Assembly (NCBI GenBank): GCA_003501565.1
Contig: DNPC01000295.1
Coordinates: 1-8,006, forward strand
Direction: 5' to 3'
Source of the DNA: Planctomycetaceae bacterium
GTDB lineage: Bacteria; Planctomycetota; Planctomycetia; Pirellulales; Pirellulaceae
DNA: 8,006 bases
The notes beneath the pieces were generated by a model that saw nothing but the letters and a program-made list of their open reading frames with translations, searched no databases and was not told the DNA's origin. Numbering within the stretch: position 1 is the stretch's first letter; each line of letters starts with the position of its first letter. The position numbers and the translations under genes are program-made. Of this stretch, positions 1-7,079 are shown piece by piece.

Positions 1-1360
1 GTTGCGTGTCGCCTGGGAGCATTACAAACAATATGGTCCCGGCGGTCTGGGCGCGTTGATCGTCAGCATGACGCGCCAAACGTCCGATTTGTTGGGTGTG
101 TACCTGCTGGCTCGCGAGGTTGGGCTGCTGCAGGAAACAGAGCAAGGTACTGTATGTCCGCTTCCGGTAGTGCCGTTGTTTGAAACGATCGAAGACTTGG
201 AGCATAGTCCCGAAATCTACGATCAATTCCTCGCCTTCCCCATGACTGCCGCCAGTCTGGATTTCGTGCGTGAGGAACGCAGTCTGTCGCGACGCACCGG
301 ACAGATCATGATTGGTTATAGCGACAGCAATAAAGACGGTGGGATTCTGGCCAGCCTGGTGGGACTGCGACAAGCTCAATCACGGTTGACCCAGGTGGGG
401 GCAAAGTACGACACACACGTCCGCTTTTTTCATGGCCGGGGCGGCACCATCTCACGAGGGGCTGGTCCGACGCATCGCTTCATCCGTTCTTTGCCCGACG
501 GTACGCTCTCGGGGGATTTGCGTCTAACCGAGCAAGGCGAGACGATCGCTCAAAAGTACGCACATCAACCTTCGGCCATTTATAACCTCGAGCTGTTCTT
601 GGCTGGTGCCACGCGCAAAACACTCTTGGACGAACACCTCGAGCCGGAAAAGCATCCTCTGGAAGAAACGCTGGTCGAGTTGTCGCAGTCGGCGAGAGAC
701 GCTTACCATGATTTGCTGCACACTGAGGGCTTCGTCGATTTCTTTCGGCAGGCTACTCCCATTGATGCAATCGAGCAGAGCAGCATCGGCTCACGCCCCA
801 GTCGGCGTTCGGGCCAACGCACTTTGGCAGACTTGCGGGCGATTCCATGGGTTTTTAGCTGGGGGCAGTCGCGGTGCTATCTGTCGGGGTGGTTCGGAGT
901 TGGAACAGCCCTCAAGCAGCTTGAAGAGAAATCCCCCGAGACCTTCAAGCTAATCACTGAGAAAATGTACGGCTGGTCACCGCTTCATTACTTGATGAGT
1001 AACGTGGCGACCAGTGTGGCGGCGGTCGACATGAACGTCGCCGAGCAATACGCTGCGCTGGTAGATGACGAAGCGTTGCGGACACAGTTTCATTCACGCA
1101 TTGCGGCAGAGCTAGAGTTAACTCGCCAGATGATCGAGCGAGTCTACGGCGGTGCGCTTGACGATAAACGTCCCAACGTTCAGCGTATGATCCAGTTGCG
1201 AAGCGGGGGCCTGCAGATCCTACATATCCAGCAGATTCGCCTGCTTCGTCGCTGGCGTAGCTACCACGGTATGGGCGAAAAATCTCAAGCCGACGCTCTG
1301 CTCCCACAACTGCTGCTTACTGTCAACGCCATCGCCAGCGGATTGGGTACGACGGGGTAA
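1..1360 (+). CDS. ppc: Phosphoenolpyruvate carboxylase, C-terminal half (5' end outside window)
   Basis: Carboxylates phosphoenolpyruvate with bicarbonate to oxaloacetate in the cytoplasm, refilling the TCA cycle. The frame is open from base 2 and the gene continues off the left edge; about 452 residues of a usual 880-930 are present. Family motifs appear in order: GALIVSMTR, the PLFETIEDL block, GYSDSNKDGG, the glycine-rich catalytic loop FHGRGGTISRGAG, LTEQGETIAQKY, GSRPSRR followed by LRAIPWVFSWGQSR, and IQLR near the end. The TTG at base 2 is an internal Leu codon, not a start. Two things are odd. The protein ends GLGTTG where the family normally ends RNTG or QNTG, and by eye the Lys of the E. 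coli aspartate-inhibition site (K773) aligns with Ala at 1022-1024. The identity is secure; altered regulation is inference. The next gene starts 53 bases downstream on the same strand. Confidence 0.97.
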   Translation, partial: LRVAWEHYKQYGPGGLGALIVSMTRQTSDLLGVYLLAREVGLLQETEQGTVCPLPVVPLFETIEDLEHSPEIYDQFLAFPMTAASLDFVREERSLSRRTGQIMIGYSDSNKDGGILASLVGLRQAQSRLTQVGAKYDTHVRFFHGRGGTISRGAGPTHRFIRSLPDGTLSGDLRLTEQGETIAQKYAHQPSAIYNLELFLAGATRKTLLDEHLEPEKHPLEETLVELSQSARDAYHDLLHTEGFVDFFRQATPIDAIEQSSIGSRPSRRSGQRTLADLRAIPWVFSWGQSRCYLSGWFGVGTALKQLEEKSPETFKLITEKMYGWSPLHYLMSNVATSVAAVDMNVAEQYAALVDDEALRTQFHSRIAAELELTRQMIERVYGGALDDKRPNVQRMIQLRSGGLQILHIQQIRLLRRWRSYHGMGEKSQADALLPQLLLTVNAIASGLGTTG

Positions 1361-1413
1361 ACTTGCTTGTCTCATCCTATCAGTGTTTCACTCCTTACCA
1401 AGCGAGAACATCA

Positions 1414-2340
1414 ATGCTTCGCCAATGGGGGTTCACAACCTGCGTCTTCTTCATTTTTGTATTTGCTGCGGCACAAGCTCATGCACAGGAATCGAAAACG
1501 CAGCGGCAGCAAGGGCAGAGAGTCGATTCGGGATTCAGGCCCAATATCAGTAATCCTCGCTATGCGAAAGGAAATGCTCCGACCGTTGCCATCGATGAGG
1601 GGCACGGCAACTTTCACACCATCGATGGGCGTTTTCGACCGTTCGCCACCGTTCTGGAAGCTGATGGTTGTAAAGTCATTGCACACGAGAGCGAGTTTTC
1701 GGATGCATCACTTGCAAAGATCGACCTGTTGGTGATCGCCAATGCGCTATCCCGCGGAGAGAACAAACTGAGTTCAGCGTTCACGAAACCAGAGATCGAA
1801 ACACTGCTTAAGTGGATTAAGAATGGCGGTTCGCTGCTTTTGTTGGCAGACCATAGTCCGTACGGCGAAGCAGCTGAGACTCTAGGCGAGGCACTTGGAG
1901 TCGAGATGTCTGGTGGTTTCGTTTTGGGGAAAGAGGGCTCGCGAATTCGGTTTAGCTTGCGTGACGAAACGCTTCGAAAACATGCTGTTACGCTTGGAAG
2001 CGGTCCGCCGGAAAGGGTTTCTAGCGTCACGAGCTTTACAGGTCAGGCATTGAAGTTTTCGTCCGAGTTTACGCCCTTGCTGCGACTCGACAGAGGTTCC
2101 GTGTTGTACCCTGACCGGCGTTCGGCTGTTCAGAAACGCAATCCGGCCAACGTTGCCGGTTGGCATCAAGGCGGGCTCGCCGCGGTAGGAAAGGGGCGCG
2201 TGGCCGTGTTCGGTGAAGCCGGCATGTTTTCTGCCCAGATTTCGGTCTCAGGCAAACCCATGGGAATGAACGCGCCCGGTGCCGAACAGAACCAGCAGTT
2301 TCTGATCAACGTTGTGCACTGGCTTGTGCCCCTCCGTTAG
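1414..2340 (+). CDS. Exported DUF4350/GATase-like protein of unknown function
   Basis: No function can be assigned. The ATG at 1414 is preferred over an in-frame TTG at 1363 because it places a good signal peptide at the N-terminus: Arg3, a hydrophobic stretch at about residues 6-20, and a likely cleavage after AHA at residue 24. The mature part of roughly 284 residues has alternating beta-strand and helix segments like the class I glutamine-amidotransferase-like (DUF4350/ThuA-type) fold: strand VAIDEGHGNFH (58-68), strand LLVIANAL, strand GGSLLLLADHSPYG (138-151), strand GRVAVFGEAGMF (to 272) and a terminal helix QQFLINVVHWL. No nucleophilic cysteine elbow is visible, so amidotransferase activity is unlikely. 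The clustered residues Asp61, Glu62, His64, His68, Asp146, His147 and Glu268 may line a site. It is preceded by only a weak GAGA at 1404-1407. It may be read through from ppc. Confidence 0.85.
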   Translation: MLRQWGFTTCVFFIFVFAAAQAHAQESKTQRQQGQRVDSGFRPNISNPRYAKGNAPTVAIDEGHGNFHTIDGRFRPFATVLEADGCKVIAHESEFSDASLAKIDLLVIANALSRGENKLSSAFTKPEIETLLKWIKNGGSLLLLADHSPYGEAAETLGEALGVEMSGGFVLGKEGSRIRFSLRDETLRKHAVTLGSGPPERVSSVTSFTGQALKFSSEFTPLLRLDRGSVLYPDRRSAVQKRNPANVAGWHQGGLAAVGKGRVAVFGEAGMFSAQISVSGKPMGMNAPGAEQNQQFLINVVHWLVPLR

Positions 2341-2390
2341 GTTTGCTCTTTCGGCTGGCGGTTGATCCGTAAACTCAATCAAACGGTCGT

Positions 2391-2421
2391 TTCACAATCG
2401 CTATGGCAAAGCTGCTAGAAT
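2391..2421 (+). promoter_or_regulatory. Possible sigma-70-type promoter upstream of the two-esterase gene
   Basis: TTCACA at 2391-2396 and TAGAAT at 2416-2421 resemble -35 and -10 boxes (five of six matches each). The 19-base spacer is longer than ideal, and planctomycete promoters are poorly defined. It sits about 115 bases upstream of the ATG at 2537, in the 196-base gap after the DUF4350-like gene. That gap has no ORF or RNA that I recognise; the part after the promoter is GC-rich, then AT-rich just before the start. Confidence 0.25.
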
Positions 2422-2536
2422 CAGCCGCGGCCAGCGGGCGGGATGCGACAGTTCTTTGCTTGCTGGTATGGTTCTACGTGAATGACTGTCAACGCATTAT
2501 CGCAAAATAACAGTTTCGTAAAAGAAGATCTACGGT

Positions 2537-4600
2537 ATGGGTAATCCTTTACGTTTTGCAGTTCTCCGATTTTTTGTGTTGTTCGCAGCGTTTAGCTGCG
2601 TGGTGCAAAGTTCGGCGCGGGCAAGTGGTGCACACCTGTTTATTCTGTCAGGCCAGTCAAATATGAACGGTCTGAACCCAACAGAATCACTGTTGCCGAT
2701 GCTCCAGGCGAGGTTCGGTAAGGATCGTGTCATCGTGGTAAAGGATTCGCAGGGTGGGCAGTCAATTCAGCGTTGGGATAAAGGCTGGGATGCCAAGAAG
2801 GAAAAAGACTCCTCACCGATTGGTGATCTATATGATCGATTGCTGGGTAAAGTTCGAGCGGCAATTGAGGGGCGCGAGATTCGGACTGTAACCTTCTTGT
2901 GGATGCAGGGTGAAAAAGATGCGCGACTGGGCAATGCTAACGTTTATGAAGCAAGTTTTCGCCGTGTGCTGGATCAACTGCGAGAGGATCTGAACCACCA
3001 AGATATCAATTACGTCATCGGCCGGCTAAGTGACTTTGGGAATGCGAATTCAAAGTACCCTGACTGGAATAAAATGCGGGCCATCTTGGTGCAACTTGCT
3101 GATGCCAGCCCGCGAGCGCGATGGGTTAATACCGATGACCTAAACGACGGGAAGAATCGTCGCGGCCAAGACATCAAGAATGATCTGCATTATTCCGTTA
3201 GTGGCTATCGTGAATTTGGAAAACGTTTGGCCGTTGCTGCGATTCAGATTCTCGAACGCAACGATGTGCCATACGAGCTTGCTCCACCTGCGGACCCGCC
3301 TTACTATCGCGTTCGCTATGAAGGTTCGCCAGAAGACGGCAAGCTGCGGTTTCCGGTCCAATACACAGTTTGGATACCGCCTGGCACAAAAACATTGCGC
3401 GGGCTGATTGTCCATCAACATGGTTGCGGCGTCGGATCGTGTCGATCGGGATTGACTGGAGCATTTGACTTGCATTGGCAAGCACTCGCGCGAGAGCACG
3501 ATTGTGCGTTGTTTTCGGCGGTTTATGAGCAACCCGCTGATGCGGATTGCGGTCTCTGGTGCGATCCTCGCAACGGTTCGGATCAAGCATTTCTACGCTC
3601 GCTTGCGGATCTTGCTACTCGGTCGGGCCATCCGGAGCTTGAAACTGTCCCATGGGCCTTGTGGGGGCATAGTGGTGGTGGAACTTGGGCCGGGACGATG
3701 CTCTTCTTGTACCCAGATCGCGTGGCTGCCGCCTGGCTACGCTCGGGCTGTCCACTTATTACTCCTTCCCCGCAGCGACCGGATCGAGCCGCTATTGCAG
3801 CACCGCCGAGTCCGCTCGAGGCGCCCGTGATGCTAAATCTGGGTACGCAGGAAGGTTTTACGGTCGAAGACGGACGCTTCGCCTCCGTGTGGCCACACTG
3901 CCGCGCGGTGTTTATCGCGCTTCGAAAACTGGGGACACCCGTAGGCATTTCTATTGACCCATTAACGGGTCACCAATGCGGAGACCAACGTTATTTGGCG
4001 ATCCCTTGGTTTGATGCATGCTTGACCAAACGGTTGCCCGATGCACCTGGCAGTTCGATGAAACCCATTGCCGGAGAATCGCATTGGCTAGCTCGCCTGC
4101 CAAGTCCAGATTCCCCACAGGAATTGAAGACGTATGCGGCCGCTGCTTACGAAGGTGATCCACTGGAAGCCGTTTGGTTACCTTCGCAGGAAATCGCAGA
4201 AGCGTGGACGACTTACGGAACGGGAAAAGGAATTGCCGACCGCACGCCGCCGCCGAAGCCAGGTAGATTGCGAATAGACGGTGCTCGGCTCAAATGGGAT
4301 GCCGCGGCCGATCTACAGAGCGGATTGGCGTACTTTATTGTTCAGAGGAATGGCCGGCCGGTTGCCAACGTGCCTGAGAAGCCTACTAACCCGTATGGTC
4401 GGCCAATTGCCCAAGGGCTGCTCTATAGCGATACACCTGAAATGCCATTGAAAGAGTTCTATTTCGATGGGCTTGTAGATGGTGCTACCACCGTGGATGA
4501 ATACGCTGTAATCGCGGTTAACACTGTCGGGCTACAGTCCGAATCCAGTGATGTGTTGCGAGTCGATACCAGTGTACTGACAGCAGACCAACCGCGATAA
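2537..4600 (+). CDS. Exported two-domain esterase: SGNH/sialate-O-acetylesterase-type + alpha/beta hydrolase + FN3-like tail
   Basis: Probably removes acyl (acetyl or feruloyl-like) groups from carbohydrates outside the cytoplasm. The ATG at 2537 gives a signal peptide (hydrophobic residues 5-23, cleavage near 29-31), and a weak AGAAG lies nine bases upstream. Domain 1 (about 32-245) is an SGNH hydrolase of the SASA/CE6 type: nucleophile Ser41 in SGQSNM, WMQGEKDA at 122-129, and His218 in NDLHYS. Domain 2 (about 256-500) is a PHB-depolymerase/feruloyl-esterase-like alpha/beta hydrolase: HQHGCG at 293-298 as likely oxyanion region, nucleophile Ser379 in GHSGGG, His479 in TGHQCG, and possibly Glu439 as the acid. 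It holds all nine cysteines of the mature protein. A proline-rich linker at 571-575 leads to a fibronectin-III-like region (about 575-683). The glycosidase gene starts 59 bases downstream, suggesting co-transcription. The two esterase families are clear; the substrate is not. Confidence 0.93.
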   Translation: MGNPLRFAVLRFFVLFAAFSCVVQSSARASGAHLFILSGQSNMNGLNPTESLLPMLQARFGKDRVIVVKDSQGGQSIQRWDKGWDAKKEKDSSPIGDLYDRLLGKVRAAIEGREIRTVTFLWMQGEKDARLGNANVYEASFRRVLDQLREDLNHQDINYVIGRLSDFGNANSKYPDWNKMRAILVQLADASPRARWVNTDDLNDGKNRRGQDIKNDLHYSVSGYREFGKRLAVAAIQILERNDVPYELAPPADPPYYRVRYEGSPEDGKLRFPVQYTVWIPPGTKTLRGLIVHQHGCGVGSCRSGLTGAFDLHWQALAREHDCALFSAVYEQPADADCGLWCDPRNGSDQAFLRSLADLATRSGHPELETVPWALWGHSGGGTWAGTMLFLYPDRVAAAWLRSGCPLITPSPQRPDRAAIAAPPSPLEAPVMLNLGTQEGFTVEDGRFASVWPHCRAVFIALRKLGTPVGISIDPLTGHQCGDQRYLAIPWFDACLTKRLPDAPGSSMKPIAGESHWLARLPSPDSPQELKTYAAAAYEGDPLEAVWLPSQEIAEAWTTYGTGKGIADRTPPPKPGRLRIDGARLKWDAAADLQSGLAYFIVQRNGRPVANVPEKPTNPYGRPIAQGLLYSDTPEMPLKEFYFDGLVDGATTVDEYAVIAVNTVGLQSESSDVLRVDTSVLTADQPR

Positions 4601-4659
4601 TACCTGCCGCCCTGTATAGCGGGAGTCTGACCCGATAGCTGTATTCATTGAGTCTCACC

Positions 4660-6267
4660 ATGAACCATCGAATTCTTTGGATGTTTGCCGTTGCTTTTTG
4701 GTTGACGGTATTGAAACCGACGCCAGCTCGCGAGATCGTTGATTACTCGTCACAACGGATCGCGGCCGGACAATGGGACGTTGTGGATATTCGTTTCACG
4801 GCAAGCGAAATACCGCCGCAACCTTGGGATGTCGAACTTACCGGGCGTTTCACTTCCGCTGAAGGGCAGCGGATTGAAGTTGCTGGGTTTTATGATGGCA
4901 AGAACAATTTTGTATTGCGATTTACTCCACCGGAGCCGGGACTTTGGGCGTTCGAAATTCAATCTTCGATCGCAGAATTTGCAGGCAAAACGGGAGAACT
5001 TGATGTCTCTTCAGCTACGAATCGTCCGGGCGGAGTTGTCGTCGATTCGAACAGTGAACGTCAATTCGCCTACCAGAATGGGAAACCGTATTACCCGATA
5101 GCGTTTGAAGCAGATTGGTTGTTTGCGCTGGATGCCGACAACCCCAGCGATATTCCCAAAACGAGGCAGTTGGTCGATACCCTGTCAAGCAATGGGTTCA
5201 ACCAAGTTGTGATGAATGTCTTTGCCTACGACGTACAGTGGCCGAAGGACGAAAGGCTAGAGACCAGATTCGATTACGGCAGCCCAGATGCTTTTCCGTT
5301 TCTTGGTAACAACCAGTCACCGGATTTCAGTCAACTTAATCCCGAGTATTTTAGGCGACTAGATCGTGTGGTCGACTACTTGGATGAAAAGAACATTGTC
5401 GCGCACTTGATGATTTACGTTTGGAACAAACGCGTCGCATGGCCACAGGCCAATTCGCCGGCCGACAATCGCTATTTTGAGTACGTCGCGCGTCGCTACC
5501 AGGCATACCCGAATTTGGTTTGGGACGTTTCTAAGGAAGCCCTCGGTTATGGGCATACGGATGTAAATTACATCACCGATCGAATCCAGCGACTCCGCAA
5601 ATTGGATTCGTTCGATCGCCTCATCACTGTGCACGACTACAGCTACTGCCGGCGTTTTCCAAAACAGGTGGATTTTGTATCCGTTCAGCTTTGGCAATCT
5701 GAACTTTACAGTGTGATGCGAAAGGTTTTGAAAGACATTCCTGGCAAACCCATTTTGAATATCGAACACGGCGGTTACGAGCGGGGACCTTACGAGGTCT
5801 TCAACGGCAACTATACGTCACCGGAAGTCTGCTTGGAACGCGCATACCAATGCGTGTTTGCGGGTACGTTTCCTACGCACTACTGGCAGTGTGCGGCGTG
5901 GAACGTGGTGATTCCAGATGTCGAAGCACTGCCAGCGGACGACCGTCCACGGCTGGAGTATTACCGCTATATGCGTGAGTTCGTCGAGCGGTTTCGCGTC
6001 GATCAGCTAAAGGCGGGCGACAAGAAAAGTAACGCTGGATTCAGCCTACACAACGGTGATGACTTAATTGTGTATTACGTACCGAAGGAGTGCGATTTTC
6101 TGGGGCTTCGCTTGCCCAAGGACAAAGCTGGAGCAATGCAGCTGATGTGGCTGGATCCGCTAACTGGCAAATATTCCGAGCCATTCGAGCAAAAGATTAC
6201 GCAGTGGCCGACGGTGCAAGTTCCAAAGAGTGCTTCATTTCAGATCCTGATTTGTAGGTTGAAATAG
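4660..6267 (+). CDS. Exported glycoside-hydrolase-like protein, DUF5060-DUF4038 architecture
   Basis: Likely cleaves a glycan outside the cytoplasm; DUF4038 includes the apiosidase-type (GH140-like) TIM-barrel enzymes. The ATG at 4660 is chosen over an in-frame TTG at 4648 because the signal peptide then starts with MNHR and ends at PTPA (residue 23). Residues about 24-115 form a DUF5060-like beta domain (WDVELTGRF, FTPPEPGLWAFEI). The barrel begins near 136 with FAYQNGKPYYPIAFEADW, the usual entry of DUF4038. The probable acid/base is Glu293 in WDVSKEA and the probable nucleophile Glu369 in LNIEHGGYE, on the strand positions expected for clan GH-A. The last 90 residues contain WLDPLTGKY and resemble the C-terminal beta domain often found after DUF4038. 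Lys292 stands where clan GH-A usually has Asn. It lies 59 bases after the esterase gene. The fold is fairly sure, the specificity unknown. Confidence 0.92.
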   Translation: MNHRILWMFAVAFWLTVLKPTPAREIVDYSSQRIAAGQWDVVDIRFTASEIPPQPWDVELTGRFTSAEGQRIEVAGFYDGKNNFVLRFTPPEPGLWAFEIQSSIAEFAGKTGELDVSSATNRPGGVVVDSNSERQFAYQNGKPYYPIAFEADWLFALDADNPSDIPKTRQLVDTLSSNGFNQVVMNVFAYDVQWPKDERLETRFDYGSPDAFPFLGNNQSPDFSQLNPEYFRRLDRVVDYLDEKNIVAHLMIYVWNKRVAWPQANSPADNRYFEYVARRYQAYPNLVWDVSKEALGYGHTDVNYITDRIQRLRKLDSFDRLITVHDYSYCRRFPKQVDFVSVQLWQSELYSVMRKVLKDIPGKPILNIEHGGYERGPYEVFNGNYTSPEVCLERAYQCVFAGTFPTHYWQCAAWNVVIPDVEALPADDRPRLEYYRYMREFVERFRVDQLKAGDKKSNAGFSLHNGDDLIVYYVPKECDFLGLRLPKDKAGAMQLMWLDPLTGKYSEPFEQKITQWPTVQVPKSASFQILICRLK

Positions 6268-6272
6268 GCTGC

Positions 6273-6288
6273 TCGCTGGATGCAGCGG
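6273..6288. terminator. Small hairpin between convergent genes, possible bidirectional terminator
   Basis: CGCTG at 6274-6278 pairs with CAGCG at 6283-6287 around the loop GATG, with one extra T-G pair outside (6273/6288). It starts six bases after the stop codon of the glycosidase gene and lies in the 57-base gap before the converging DJ-1/PfpI gene. There is no clear T-run on either side, so intrinsic termination is uncertain. Confidence 0.35.
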
Positions 6289-6324
6289 TATTCAACGTTC
6301 CCTAGGGAGTAATGCTGTTTAGCC

Positions 6325-6894
6325 TTAGGGCATGGTGATGTTCTGTTGGCTGAGGACTTGGATCATACCGGCACAAAAATCGGGAAGGTCGTCCGGCCGG
6401 CGGCTGCTGACGTGATGACGATCTATAACAACCGAAGTGTCTTCGTAAATTCCACCGGCGTTTATCAAGTCGTCTTTGATGCCCGGGGATCCCGTTACTC
6501 TGACATCGCGGTACACGCCTGCTGAAATCGGGATCCAGCCGCCGTGGCAAATCGCGGCGATCAACTTTTCCGACTTATCAAAAGCACGAACCAAGTCCAA
6601 TACGGTTGGGTCGCGTCTTAGTTTGTCCGGCATAAAGCCGCCGGGTACCAACAGCCCCGTGAAATCACTTTCGGAAACGGTCTCGAGGGCAACGTCGCTA
6701 GTGCAAGGATAGCCGTTCTTGCCAGCGTAGGTGGTCTTCGCATCAGGTCCAGCGACGACAAACTCGGCACCGGCCTCAATCATGCGAAGCTTCGGATACC
6801 AAAGTTCTAGATCTTCATAGATGTCGCCTACCAGTGACAAGATACGATGGTTCTTCAGCAGAAGTCGTTGTTCGTTGGCATTCAGATCAGACAT
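6325..6894 (-). CDS. DJ-1/PfpI family protein
   Basis: Member of the cysteine-dependent PfpI/YhbO branch of the DJ-1 superfamily, whose members have been described as proteases, deglycases or stress proteins. Cytoplasmic: no signal peptide. The 189-residue product from the ATG at 6894 (a GTG two codons upstream is also possible) is close to the usual family length. Motifs: YEDLELWYP near residues 26-34 supplying the conserved Glu, VPGGF at 83-87, nucleophile Cys116 with His117 in AAICHGGW, then the conserved run RVTGSPGIKDDL and GGIYED, and VSSRRPDDLPDF near the end. These are complete, so it should be functional. It converges with the glycosidase gene and lies 185 bases downstream of the DUF6807 gene on the same strand, so it may have its own promoter; ATTGTA at 6993-6998 (TACAAT on the minus strand) is a possible but weak -10. 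The exact activity is not decidable from sequence. Confidence 0.93.
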   Translation of the reverse strand: MSDLNANEQRLLLKNHRILSLVGDIYEDLELWYPKLRMIEAGAEFVVAGPDAKTTYAGKNGYPCTSDVALETVSESDFTGLLVPGGFMPDKLRRDPTVLDLVRAFDKSEKLIAAICHGGWIPISAGVYRDVRVTGSPGIKDDLINAGGIYEDTSVVIDRHHVSSRRPDDLPDFCAGMIQVLSQQNITMP

Positions 6895-7079
6895 GGTCAC
6901 CGTGTTATTCAGTTGAAGCGTTAGGTGTCGAGCCGCTTAGGATTCTTTTCGCCATCAGGTAGCGGCATTTGCATTTGTGATTAATCCAGCAGATTGTAAG
7001 GCGCGTGGTAAGTCATTTCAGAAACCGAACCAACGATACCGACCATGCTAGTCAGTTAGTTTGAAAGCAGAATAGCCAC
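6895..7079. other. Intergenic gap between the DUF6807 and DJ-1/PfpI genes
   Basis: The 185 bases between these two minus-strand genes contain no convincing gene or RNA. A 21-codon minus-strand ORF (6981-7046) and a weak -10-like TACAAT are the only features noticed, and neither is convincing. Confidence 0.5.

Noticed and set aside
954..1307. Open minus-strand frame of 117 codons inside ppc
   Set aside because: It lies fully antisense to strongly conserved PEP carboxylase motifs and its translation shows no recognisable domain; it is a shadow of the real frame.
1363..1413. TTG at 1363 as start of the DUF4350-like gene
   Set aside because: It would put 17 polar residues in front of an otherwise standard signal peptide; the ATG at 1414 fits better.
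2485..2514. ACTGT...ACAGT inverted repeat before the two-esterase gene as an operator
   Set aside because: Five-base arms separated by 20 bases are expected by chance.
4607..4622. CCGC...GCGG inverted repeat after the two-esterase gene as a terminator
   Set aside because: Only a 4-base stem with an 8-base loop and no T-run; too weak, and read-through into the glycosidase gene is more likely.
6993..6998. TACAAT (minus strand) as -10 box for the DJ-1/PfpI gene
   Set aside because: No good -35 box at 16-18 bases, and a single hexamer match is weak evidence.
6981..7046. A 21-residue minus-strand ORF starting with ATG between the DUF6807 and DJ-1/PfpI genes
   Set aside because: No ribosome binding site, no recognisable motif, and a length easily reached by chance; it could be revisited if conserved in relatives.
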